Positions 7,714-14,565 of a stretch of DNA of 15,998 bases are shown one piece after another. Source of the DNA: JBOGJI01 sp050747865 (GTDB lineage: Bacteria > Acidobacteriota > Thermoanaerobaculia > Multivoradales > JAHEKO01); the NCBI GenBank assembly GCA_050747865.1, contig JBOGJI010000053.1:1-15998 (forward strand), read 5' to 3'. The notes under the pieces are model-generated. The model was not told the origin of the DNA and made no database searches. It saw only the letters and a program-made list of their open reading frames with translations. Positions within the stretch are counted from its first letter, which is position 1. Every line of letters starts with the position of its first letter. Made by a program: the position numbers and the translations under genes.

Positions 7714-8432
7714 GACGGACGGCCCTCGCTCCCCAACGCGTCCTCGCTGACGAGGACCTGGAAGTCGGGGTGGTCGCGGAGCAGCGAGATCGGCCACCGC
7801 GGGCCGGCCGGCTCTTCGAGCAAGGCTCGCATCGCCTGCCGCTTGGCGGCCCCCGTGGCCAGGAGGACCAGCCGCCGCGCCGCGCGCAGCGAGGCCATGC
7901 CGACGGTGATGGCGCGCAGGGGGGTCCAGGCGGCGGGGACACCCAGCGCCTCCGCCAAGTTGCCCGGCAGCGGCACCACGTGCGTCCCGTCGACGGGAGG
8001 TCCAGGCAGGTTGTAGGCCACGTGACCGTCCGCGCCGATGCCGAGGAACGCGAGATCGAACCCCCCCGCCTCGGCCAGCACCCAGTCGTACCGCCGGCAC
8101 TCCCACACGAGATCCGTGGTCGCACCGTTGGGGATGTCGCGGCGCTTCGGGTCGAGCCCGAGCGGTCCCCAGACGTGCCGCTCCATGTAGACGCGGAAGG
8201 TGGCCGGATGCCCGCGCGGCAGGACCAGCTCGTCGAGGTTCAGGGCGCGGACACGCGACAGGTCCAGCCCGCCCCGCCGCCGCCGTTCGGCCAGCTCGGC
8301 GTAGAAGGGCAGAGGCGTGCGGCCGGTGGGCAGTCCCAGCGTGAGCTCCGGACTCGCCGCCGCCGCGCCGGCCAGCAGGTCGGCGGCCGCGCGGGCGACA
8401 GCCTCCGGGTGCGCGAGCCGGACGACCTTCAT
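7710..8432 (-). CDS. nagB: NagB-like glucosamine-6-phosphate deaminase lacking one catalytic glutamate
   Basis: The 240-residue product is of usual or slightly short length for NagB (E. coli 266). Visible motifs are the phosphate-binding LGLPTGRTP (32-40), NLDELV (65-70, equivalent to NMDEYV with catalytic Asp72 of E. coli), GIGADGHVAYNLPGP (131-145) with Asp135 and His137, and GAAKR (194-198). The family reaction converts glucosamine-6-P to fructose-6-P and ammonia. In E. coli the third motif reads NDGHIAFNEP, with Asp141, His143 and Glu148; here the Glu148 position is Leu142, an oddity in an otherwise well-kept site. ATG at 8432 overlaps the upstream TGA (ATGA), indicating translational coupling. 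The place after a kinase and a deacetylase fits the deaminase step of amino-sugar catabolism. A related sugar-phosphate isomerase activity is the main alternative. Confidence 0.85.
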   Translation of the reverse strand: MKVVRLAHPEAVARAAADLLAGAAAASPELTLGLPTGRTPLPFYAELAERRRRGGLDLSRVRALNLDELVLPRGHPATFRVYMERHVWGPLGLDPKRRDIPNGATTDLVWECRRYDWVLAEAGGFDLAFLGIGADGHVAYNLPGPPVDGTHVVPLPGNLAEALGVPAAWTPLRAITVGMASLRAARRLVLLATGAAKRQAMRALLEEPAGPRWPISLLRDHPDFQVLVSEDALGSEGRPS

Positions 8433-9247
8433 GCCGTCGTGGATGCCATCCCGGATGCCGTTCCAAACGCCGTGCCGAAGTGGGCCATCCGGATCCCGCG
8501 CTCCTCCACCATCCGCAGCATGTCGGCGCGGGTGAGCAGCGCGAGCTCGCGCTCCCGCGCCTCGGCGTAACTGCTCTCGGCGCGCAGGCCCTCGTCCGCC
8601 AGCCCCGGATGGCACATGAGCTCCGTGACGCCCGGCTCCAGCCCTTCCAGCACCTCCCGCAGCACCTCGGGCCGCACCTCGTCGCCGAAGAATCGCTCGA
8701 CAAAGACGTCCGGCGTCCGCAGGCCGGCACGCCGCAGGCTCTCCGCGACCTCCGGCCCGGCGTTGCGCACCGGGAGCCCCTCCCGTCGTGCGATCTCCAT
8801 CACCTCCGCCAGCACCTGCGGCAGCCGGTGGCTGTGGTGGTGGCTGTCGAGGTGCGTCGGGTCCCGGCCGGTCAGAGCGCGGAAGCGCGCCAGCTGGAGA
8901 TGCAGCTCGGCCAGGATCTCCTCGCCTCGGGCGTCGCGCAGCCCCTCCGGCCAGCGCGGGAGCCGCCCGTCCGAGTCGACGAGCGAAGGAATCCGGTCAG
9001 GCGGCGCGAGGGGGCGCCCGCCGGTGAGCTGGACGTGCAGCCCGACGCCGAGGCGCGGGAAGCGGGCCAGCCGAGCGACCCCGGCTTCGGCGGCCGGGCA
9101 GGCGACCATCAGGGTCGCGCTGGTCACCAGGCCGCGCTCGTGGGAAGCGAAGATTCCCTCGTTGATCCCCTCGGTGCGCCCCAGATCGTCGGCGTTGACG
9201 ATCAGGATCCTCTGGCCCGCGCCCGCGGCCGGCCCTCCTTCAGCCAC
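8429..9247 (-). CDS. ChbG/YdjC-family carbohydrate deacetylase
   Basis: The 272-residue cytoplasmic protein has the ChbG/HpnK/YdjC metal-dependent deacetylase pattern: VNADDLGRTEGIN (17-29, Asp20-Asp21), GLHVQLTGG (69-77, His71), THLDSHHHSH (131-140) and LMCHPG near residue 214. E. coli ChbG removes an acetyl group from the 6-phosphates of chitobiose and chitotriose. No NagA (GlcNAc-6-P deacetylase, amidohydrolase fold) is present in the window, and this gene sits exactly where NagA would be needed, between kinase and deaminase. I infer that it deacetylates a phosphorylated amino sugar such as GlcNAc-6-P. The start is a GTG at 9247 that overlaps the kinase stop; no other ATG, GTG or TTG lies before the NADDLG motif. 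The stop overlaps the nagB-like ATG. Confidence 0.87.
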   Translation of the reverse strand: MAEGGPAAGAGQRILIVNADDLGRTEGINEGIFASHERGLVTSATLMVACPAAEAGVARLARFPRLGVGLHVQLTGGRPLAPPDRIPSLVDSDGRLPRWPEGLRDARGEEILAELHLQLARFRALTGRDPTHLDSHHHSHRLPQVLAEVMEIARREGLPVRNAGPEVAESLRRAGLRTPDVFVERFFGDEVRPEVLREVLEGLEPGVTELMCHPGLADEGLRAESSYAEARERELALLTRADMLRMVEERGIRMAHFGTAFGTASGMASTTA

Positions 9248-10184
9248 TGGACCGGCTTCCCTCGGGCTCGGTAGCGCGACCAGAGTGGCTCCTGAGCTGG
9301 TCGAGGGCGAGCTGCACGGCCCCCGTGGCCGGCTCGGCTTCGAGGCGCACGACCCGGGCCTTGGGGAGATCGAGGCAGGCCTCGAGGCGGGCGTGGAGGC
9401 TGGGGCAGGCGCGAAACGCTCCGCCGGCGAGGACCACGGGATAGCCGTCCGCGAACGTGAGCTGCCGGGACACCGAGCGGGCGGCGCGCGCCAGGTGCTC
9501 GGCCGCCTGGTTCAGCAGATCGCTGGCCGCGCCGTCGCCGTCGCGGGCCGCCTCTTCGACAACGCTGGCGAGGCGCGCCACCCGGTCGCGCGACAGCTCC
9601 TGGTCGTAGAACCACTCGACCAGCCCGGAGGTCTCCTCCACCCCCACCCGCTCGCGAATGCGATCGTAGAGCGACGTCGCCGGGCCCCGTCCGTCGGTGG
9701 CGCGGACCCCCTGGCGCACGGCCGCGTGGCCGAGCCAGAAGGCCGAGCCTTCGTCGCCTAGCAACGGGCCCCAGCCGCCCGAGCGCGCCGTGTGCCCTTG
9801 CGGATCGATGCCGTAGGCGATCGATCCGGTGCCGGAGACGACGACGATGCCGATGCCGGCGGACGATCCCGCCACCAGGGCCACGTAGGCATCGTTGACG
9901 ATGCGGACGCCTTGCCTGAGCCCCAGCCGGCGCAGGACGTCGTCGATGACCGCCTTGTCCTCCGCGCGATCGACCCCGGCCATGCCGAGGCATGCCGCCG
10001 CGACCGGGTCCGGCGGATCCAGGGCCTCGAGGACCTGGTAGAGCACCTTCTCCACTCCCAGCTCACCGTGGAGGCGCAAGTTGGCGCCGCCGGCGCGAGT
10101 GTCGCGCAGGACCTTGCCCTCGTCGTCAGCCAGGAGCCCGACCGTCTTGGTGCCGCCGGCGTCGATTCCGAGCACGTAGCGCAT
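9240..10184 (-). CDS. BadF/BadG-family N-acetylglucosamine/N-acetylmuramic acid kinase
   Basis: The 314-residue protein carries the ASKHA ATPase signatures of the BadF/BadG/BcrA/BcrD family: phosphate-1 GIDAGGTKT (6-14), NDAY (97-100), phosphate-2 VVVSGTGS (114-121), GGWGPLLGDEGS (136-147) and the adenosine motif VVLAGGAF near the C-terminus. Members with GGWG-LLGDEGS are GlcNAc kinases; bacterial MurK of this family phosphorylates both MurNAc and GlcNAc at O6. Divergent pairing with murQ and an operon with a deacetylase and deaminase support that dual role. I chose the ATG at 10184 because the protein then begins MRYVLGIDAGG, as the family does; a start at 10211 would add nine residues, and neither start has a clear Shine-Dalgarno sequence. 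This is the first gene of the minus-strand operon. Confidence 0.88.
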   Translation of the reverse strand: MRYVLGIDAGGTKTVGLLADDEGKVLRDTRAGGANLRLHGELGVEKVLYQVLEALDPPDPVAAACLGMAGVDRAEDKAVIDDVLRRLGLRQGVRIVNDAYVALVAGSSAGIGIVVVSGTGSIAYGIDPQGHTARSGGWGPLLGDEGSAFWLGHAAVRQGVRATDGRGPATSLYDRIRERVGVEETSGLVEWFYDQELSRDRVARLASVVEEAARDGDGAASDLLNQAAEHLARAARSVSRQLTFADGYPVVLAGGAFRACPSLHARLEACLDLPKARVVRLEAEPATGAVQLALDQLRSHSGRATEPEGSRSSG

Positions 10185-10370
10185 GGCCAGAGCGAAACGC
10201 GAGGCTACCACGGCGACGTCCGGTGTAAGTTATGACCTGTGAGTCGTTATCACCGAGACCTTGACCATCTCGCTGGAAGCTGGACTCGAGAAGAGGCTGA
10301 CGAGTTCGATCGCAGTCTGGCAGAACAGCGCGTCTTGGCATCGGGGGCCGTCCCTCGCAGTCAAGAGCCC
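10185..10370. promoter_or_regulatory. Divergent intergenic region between the kinase operon and murQ
   Basis: This 186-bp interval separates the two divergent starts and must hold promoters for both directions. Its AT content is higher than the flanking genes around 10225-10255. It contains the direct repeat described separately and a TTGACC hexamer at 10261-10266 that could serve as a -35 box towards murQ, but no convincing -10 follows. No murR-type regulator gene is present in the window. The murQ frame is open back to 10239 with about 57% G/C third positions by hand count, clearly below the flanking genes, so I read this stretch as mainly non-coding or fossil rather than part of murQ. Confidence 0.45.
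10229..10254 (+). repeat. 9-bp direct repeat GTTAT(G/C)ACC, candidate operator
   Basis: GTTATGACC at 10229-10237 and GTTATCACC at 10246-10254 differ by one base and start 17 bp apart, in the short AT-richer patch between divergent sugar genes. The position suits a regulator site, but two short copies could also arise by chance. Confidence 0.3.
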
Positions 10371-11294
10371 GTGCCCGACGCGAACCGTCCTTGGGGCGAG
10401 CTCCCCACCGAATCCCGCCATCCGGCGAGCCAGAACCTGGACACGCTGGAGCCCGAAGAGGTCGTCCGTCTCCTGGTCGAGGAGGACGCCCGAGGGATCA
10501 AGACCGTCCTGCGCCACGCCGCGGAGCTGGGGCAGGCCGCCGAATGGCTCGCCGACGCGCTGGAGACCGGAGACCACATCCTGCTCGCCGGAGCCGGTAC
10601 CAGCGGACGTCTCGCCGTGCTGGAGGCGGCCGAGTGTCCGCCCACTTTCGGGACCGAGCCGGAGAGGATCGAGGCGGTCATCGCCGGCGGCCCGGACGCC
10701 GTATCCGCGGCACGCGAGGGCGCCGAGGACCGCGAGGACGACGGCCGTGCTGCGGCAGACGGGCTCCGCCGGGGGGACCTCCTGATCGGCATCTCCGCCA
10801 GCTCCGTGACCCCGTACGTCCGCGGGGCGCTGGCGGCGGCGCGCGCGCGGGGAGCCCGTACCGTGCTCCTCACCTGCACTGCCGCGAGCCCGGAGCTCGC
10901 GAGCCTGGTCGACCTGCTGGTCGCCCTCGACACCGGCCCGGAGATCCTCACCGGCTCGACCCGCCTCAAGGCGGGCTCGGCGACCAAGGCGGCGCTCAAC
11001 GCGATCACCACGGCGGCCATGGTCCGCGCCGGCAAGGTCTTCGAGAACCTGATGGTCGACCTGCGCCCCGGCTCGGCGAAGCTGCGCGACCGCGCGGTGC
11101 GGATCACCGCCGCGGCGGGAAACGTGACTCCCGAACAGGCCGCGGATCTCCTGCGATCGGCCGACGGCGAGGTCAAGACCGCCATCGTGATGGCCCGCCT
11201 GGGCGTCCCCGCGGAGACCGCACGGCACCGCCTCAGCGTCGCCGGAGGCTCCGTCCGCCAGGCGCTAGCGAACCGATCGACGCCTGGTGCGTAG
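10371..11294 (+). CDS. murQ: N-acetylmuramic acid 6-phosphate etherase (MurQ)
   Basis: The product cleaves the lactyl ether of MurNAc-6-P to GlcNAc-6-P and D-lactate in the cytoplasm. Family marks, numbered from GTG 10371 (307 residues; E. coli has 298), are ELPTESRHPASQNLDTL near the start, the SIS-domain loop GAGTSGRL (74-81), AAECPPTFG with Glu88, and EGAED with Glu119. The 31-residue spacing of these two glutamates equals that of E. coli Glu83 and Glu114, the proposed acid/base pair. Further motifs are LTGSTRLKAGSATK and ENLMVDLRPGSAKLRDRA. The frame is open upstream to a GTG at 10239, which would add 44 residues that do not look like MurQ; family length favours 10371, although its ribosome-binding site is weak. 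It is divergent from the amino-sugar kinase that would supply its substrate. Confidence 0.93.
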   Translation: MPDANRPWGELPTESRHPASQNLDTLEPEEVVRLLVEEDARGIKTVLRHAAELGQAAEWLADALETGDHILLAGAGTSGRLAVLEAAECPPTFGTEPERIEAVIAGGPDAVSAAREGAEDREDDGRAAADGLRRGDLLIGISASSVTPYVRGALAAARARGARTVLLTCTAASPELASLVDLLVALDTGPEILTGSTRLKAGSATKAALNAITTAAMVRAGKVFENLMVDLRPGSAKLRDRAVRITAAAGNVTPEQAADLLRSADGEVKTAIVMARLGVPAETARHRLSVAGGSVRQALANRSTPGA

Positions 11295-11320
11295 GGAGGA
11301 GCGTGCCGCTCGACTGGACC

Positions 11321-11349
11321 TTGGCACTGGCTCGACGGCCTGCTATCCT
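11321..11349 (+). promoter_or_regulatory. Sigma-70-type promoter for the TonB-dependent receptor gene
   Basis: TTGGCA at 11321-11326 (five of six matches to TTGACA) and TATCCT at 11344-11349 (four of six to TATAAT) are separated by exactly 17 bp. They lie in the 209-bp gap after murQ and would give a leader of roughly 150 nt before the receptor ATG at 11504. Confidence 0.5.
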
Positions 11350-11452
11350 CGTGGACATTCTGAATCCGATCGGCCACCACCTCGCCCGCCATAGATCGAG
11401 ACGCCGTTCGGCGATCGGCGGCGATGCGGTGTACGGCCTTGAACTCGCAACC

Positions 11453-11483
11453 CCGGCTCCCGGCCGGCCAGGCCGCGAGCCGG
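11453..11483 (+). other. GC-rich hairpin in the receptor 5' leader
   Basis: CCGGCTC at 11453-11459 and GAGCCGG at 11477-11483 form a perfect 7-bp stem around a 17-nt loop that is itself GGCC-rich. It ends 6 nt before the AAGGAGG ribosome-binding site of the receptor gene. It could stabilise the leader or act as a weak stop for murQ transcripts, but no T-run follows. Apart from this, the promoter and the ribosome-binding site, I see nothing else in the 209-bp gap. Confidence 0.3.
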
Positions 11484-11489
11484 AGCTCG

Positions 11490-11496
11490 AAGGAGG
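11490..11496 (+). promoter_or_regulatory. Strong Shine-Dalgarno AAGGAGG deciding the receptor start
   Basis: AAGGAGG ends 7 nt before the ATG at 11504. It is the clearest ribosome-binding site in the window and fixes the receptor start, even though the same frame is open for over 1 kb upstream, opposite and through murQ. Confidence 0.85.
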
Positions 11497-11503
11497 CATC
11501 GGC

Positions 11504-14488
11504 ATGACGAAGAAGCTCCTCTCCGTGATGGTGATCGCCGTAATGCTGGCCGCCGTGCCGGCTCTGGCCCAGCAGACCGGCTCGGTCTCGGGTCGCGTGA
11601 CCTCGGCTGACGGCGAGCCGCTGCCCGGCGTCACGGTCGAGGCCCGCGGCGACGTGCTCCCGCAGCCCCGTGTTGCCACGACTTCCGAAACCGGTCGCTA
11701 TGCGTTGCCCCACCTGCCGCCAGGGCAATACGACCTGACTTTCAGCCTCCAGGGCATGGGGTCTGGAACGCGGCGGCTTACAGTGCTTTTGCAGCAGGAC
11801 TCTGTGGTTGACGTCACATTGGGCCTCGAGGGCTTCGAAGAGGAGATCCAGGTCCTGAGCGAAGTGCAGCTCGTCGACCCCTCCTCGGCGGAGATCAGGA
11901 CTGCGATCTCCAACGAGTTCCTGGAGCGGCTTCCGGTCGCGCAACAGTACCGCGATCTCCTCAAGCTCATTCCGGGCGTTCAGTACACACAGGACCAGAC
12001 TCGTGGGCCGAGCGCCGGCGGCAACGGCCAGGACAACGTCTACCAGTTCGACGGCAGCGACGTGAGCCTGCCGCTCTTCGGCACGCTCTCGGCCGAGCCC
12101 TCGTCGCACGACGTCGATCAGGTGTCCATCGTGAAGGGCGGAGCCAAGGCGATCGATTTCAACCGCTCCGGAGGGTTCACCATCAACACGGTGAGCAAGT
12201 CCGGTACGAGCGAATTCCATGGAGAGTTGAGCTACCAGATCGAGACCGAGGATACGGTCAGCGACTTCGACCCCGATCTGCCCAGCGGAGTGGATCTCGA
12301 GGTTGTGGCGGAATCCGACCAGGAGCGTGACTGGACGGTGGCCAACGTCGGCGGTCCTATCCTGCGCGATCGGCTGTTCTTCTACGCCTCGTACTACCGG
12401 CCGACGATCGACCGGGTCAATCGCGGCAACGTCTACGGCGAGGTCCCGGACTTCGAGCAGACGCGCGACGAGTACTTCGGCAAGCTGACCTTCACCCCCA
12501 CGGGTTCGGTCCTCGTTCACGCCAGTTACCGCGACTCGGATCGTGAGGACTCGGCGACCAGCGTCGGCAGCTTCTCCTCTGCCTCGACGTCCGAAGGCGG
12601 CGATGTCGGTCTCACGATCGGCATCCTCGAGGCCTCGTGGCTGCCGACGGGAAACAGCCTGGTGTCAGCCAACTACACCGACTTCGACAACGAGACGGCT
12701 TCGCGTCCAGATACGCAGTTCGGCTTCCAGATCGCGGTCGACGGCAGCGTCGGCCTGGACGTCGACAATCTGGACCAGATGGGCCACCTGTTCGTGCCTC
12801 AACCCATCGAAGGGGAGTCAGCGTTCAACACGTTCATCGCTCCGATCATCGAGCGCTACGGATTCCTGGTGAACGGAGAACGCTTCGGCGGTGGAGACGT
12901 TGGGGGCGGGACCACCATCAACAATCAGGACTTCTTCCGCGAGAGCTATCAAGTCGGATACGACTACTCGCTGAACTGGGGCCCGACGCAGCACGACCTG
13001 CACGTCGGCTACCAGTTCATGGAGAACGAGGAGGACCTGTCGCGCCTGTCCAACGGCTGGGGATCCATCGAAGTTTCGGGCGGCAGATTCTGCGTCGTTG
13101 ACGACCCGGGTGACAATGACCTCGCGCTTTGCTCCGACGTTGAGGGCGCCCAGCAGCCCGTCTTCTACAGCGCTCGCTTCCAGCAGCAGAGCCTGCCCGG
13201 AGGCGTAGTGCCTTCCATCGGCTCGAGCTTCGAGTCCCAGAATATCGAGCTCAACGACACCCTGCGGTGGAACAACTGGACGTTCAATATCGGTGTGCTG
13301 CTGAGCCAGGACACCTATTTCGGCCAGGGATTGCGCCCCAACAGCGGCAACATCTCGGGATTTGAGACCGCCGTCGGAAACGAGTACGAGATGTACGAGA
13401 TCGACTTCGACGACATGATCCAGCCGCGACTGGGTGCCGTCTGGGCCTACAACGGCAGCGACACGATCTACGCCAATTACGCCCGGTACCACCCATCGGC
13501 CACGTCGCTACCGCGCGCGGCCTCCTGGGACCGCAACTTGCAGCAGGAGGTCTTCGCCTACTTCGACGCCGACGGGAACTTCTTGCACACCACTCCGGTC
13601 TCCGGCTCTTCGGGCAAGTTCTTCCAGGATGACCTCGAGCCCCGATTCATCGACGAGTACATGCTCGGAACTTCCAGGCAACTCTCGAGCCACTGGGGCG
13701 CTCGTGCCTTCGCTCGCTACCGCTACGGTGCTCATTTCTGGGAGGACACGAACAACGACGCCCGTAGCCGCTTCGAGCCGCCGCCGGGCATTCCGACCGA
13801 GGACTACATTCCCGACCTGGACCAGGTGCAAGCTGAGATCGGCGGTTCGAGCTACGTGATCGCCCAGCTGGACGGCGCGTTCACCAAGTACTGGGAGGCG
13901 AGCTTCGAAACCGACTACCGTGGAGAAAAGATCTACTTCAACGGATCCTACGTTTGGAGTCACTACTACGGCAACTTCGACCAGGACAACACGACTACCG
14001 ACAACGATCAAAATATCTTCATCGGGTCCTCGTTTCTGGCCGACGGAGCTGGTCGCCAGGTCTGGGACTTCAAGAATGGAGATCTGCGCGGCGACCGACG
14101 CCACCAGCTCAAGCTCTTCGGCTCCTACGACCTCGACTGGAACGCCACGGTCGGCGCCTTCGCCACCTACCTGGACGGACAGCCTTGGGAGATATGGGAC
14201 TCTGAGGTCTATCGTCATCTGACGAGCAGCACGAGTGACACCAATCGCTATGCCGAGCCGGCCGGGTCGCGTCGGACCGACGATCACTACCAGCTCGATC
14301 TAAACTACACGCAGAACTTCATATTCGGAGAACGCTACACCGTACAGCTGGCGGCCGACATCTACAATGTGGTCGACAAGCAGACCGGATACAACATCCA
14401 GAACAAGAGGAACGAAGCGGGGTTGGGCGTACCGCGTGATTTCTTCGATCCGCGGACGATCCAGCTATCCGCGAGATTCCGATTCTGA
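11504..14488 (+). CDS. TonB-dependent outer-membrane receptor with N-terminal carboxypeptidase-regulatory-like domain
   Basis: The 994-residue protein opens with a signal peptide (MTKKLLSVMV, core, PALA, cleavage near residue 22). Residues ~25-108 are a CarboxypepD_reg-like beta-sandwich (GSVSGRVTSADGEPLPGVTVEARG, then TSETGRYALPHLPPGQYDLTF). EEIQVLSE at 113-120 is a plausible TonB box. The plug follows at ~125-240 (ERLPVAQQYRDLLKLIPGVQ, SIVKGGAKAIDFNRSGGFTINTVSKSG). The rest is a long beta-barrel rich in Tyr, Phe, Asp and Asn that ends in RFRF, with the terminal Phe typical of barrel proteins. Only two cysteines are visible in the mature chain, Cys530 and Cys543, probably one disulfide-closed surface loop. 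This Oar-like layout is common in Acidobacteriota. Its neighbour murQ suggests uptake of peptidoglycan fragments, but it has its own promoter and terminator, so the substrate is open. Confidence 0.92.
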   Translation: MTKKLLSVMVIAVMLAAVPALAQQTGSVSGRVTSADGEPLPGVTVEARGDVLPQPRVATTSETGRYALPHLPPGQYDLTFSLQGMGSGTRRLTVLLQQDSVVDVTLGLEGFEEEIQVLSEVQLVDPSSAEIRTAISNEFLERLPVAQQYRDLLKLIPGVQYTQDQTRGPSAGGNGQDNVYQFDGSDVSLPLFGTLSAEPSSHDVDQVSIVKGGAKAIDFNRSGGFTINTVSKSGTSEFHGELSYQIETEDTVSDFDPDLPSGVDLEVVAESDQERDWTVANVGGPILRDRLFFYASYYRPTIDRVNRGNVYGEVPDFEQTRDEYFGKLTFTPTGSVLVHASYRDSDREDSATSVGSFSSASTSEGGDVGLTIGILEASWLPTGNSLVSANYTDFDNETASRPDTQFGFQIAVDGSVGLDVDNLDQMGHLFVPQPIEGESAFNTFIAPIIERYGFLVNGERFGGGDVGGGTTINNQDFFRESYQVGYDYSLNWGPTQHDLHVGYQFMENEEDLSRLSNGWGSIEVSGGRFCVVDDPGDNDLALCSDVEGAQQPVFYSARFQQQSLPGGVVPSIGSSFESQNIELNDTLRWNNWTFNIGVLLSQDTYFGQGLRPNSGNISGFETAVGNEYEMYEIDFDDMIQPRLGAVWAYNGSDTIYANYARYHPSATSLPRAASWDRNLQQEVFAYFDADGNFLHTTPVSGSSGKFFQDDLEPRFIDEYMLGTSRQLSSHWGARAFARYRYGAHFWEDTNNDARSRFEPPPGIPTEDYIPDLDQVQAEIGGSSYVIAQLDGAFTKYWEASFETDYRGEKIYFNGSYVWSHYYGNFDQDNTTTDNDQNIFIGSSFLADGAGRQVWDFKNGDLRGDRRHQLKLFGSYDLDWNATVGAFATYLDGQPWEIWDSEVYRHLTSSTSDTNRYAEPAGSRRTDDHYQLDLNYTQNFIFGERYTVQLAADIYNVVDKQTGYNIQNKRNEAGLGVPRDFFDPRTIQLSARFRF

Positions 14489-14516
14489 TCGGATAGCGAT
14501 CGAGAAGTCACTCTCT

Positions 14517-14545
14517 CGGGGAGCTGGCACGCAGCCGGCTCCCCG
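14517..14545. terminator. Bidirectional intrinsic terminator between convergent genes
   Basis: Arms 14517-14528 and 14534-14545 form a 12-bp stem (CGGGGAGCTGGC with GCCGGCTCCCCG, one G-T wobble) closing an ACGCA loop. It sits between the receptor stop at 14488 and the permease stop at 14566, with TATCTATTCT after it on the plus strand. The minus-strand side has only short T stretches, so termination there should be weaker. Confidence 0.75.
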
Positions 14546-14565
14546 TATCTATTCTGGCGGGCAAT

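Noticed and set aside
10261..10340. Ribbon-helix-helix-like peptide (TISLEAGLEKRL) in a second plus-strand frame before murQ
   Set aside because: It overlaps the other antitoxin-like reading in a different frame, both cannot be real, and its continuation loses any family pattern.
11320..11345. Sigma-54 promoter suggested by TTGGCAC
   Set aside because: No GC/TGC element stands at the required -12 spacing, whereas a TATCCT box at 17-bp spacing gives a normal sigma-70-type promoter.
10391..11503. Upstream extension of the receptor frame through murQ
   Set aside because: The extension is Arg/Gly/Pro-rich shadow sequence; the signal peptide and the AAGGAGG site place the start at 11504.
10361..12520. 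Long minus-strand open frame opposite murQ and the start of the receptor gene
   Set aside because: Low-complexity composition and no motifs; murQ and receptor motifs on the plus strand explain the region.
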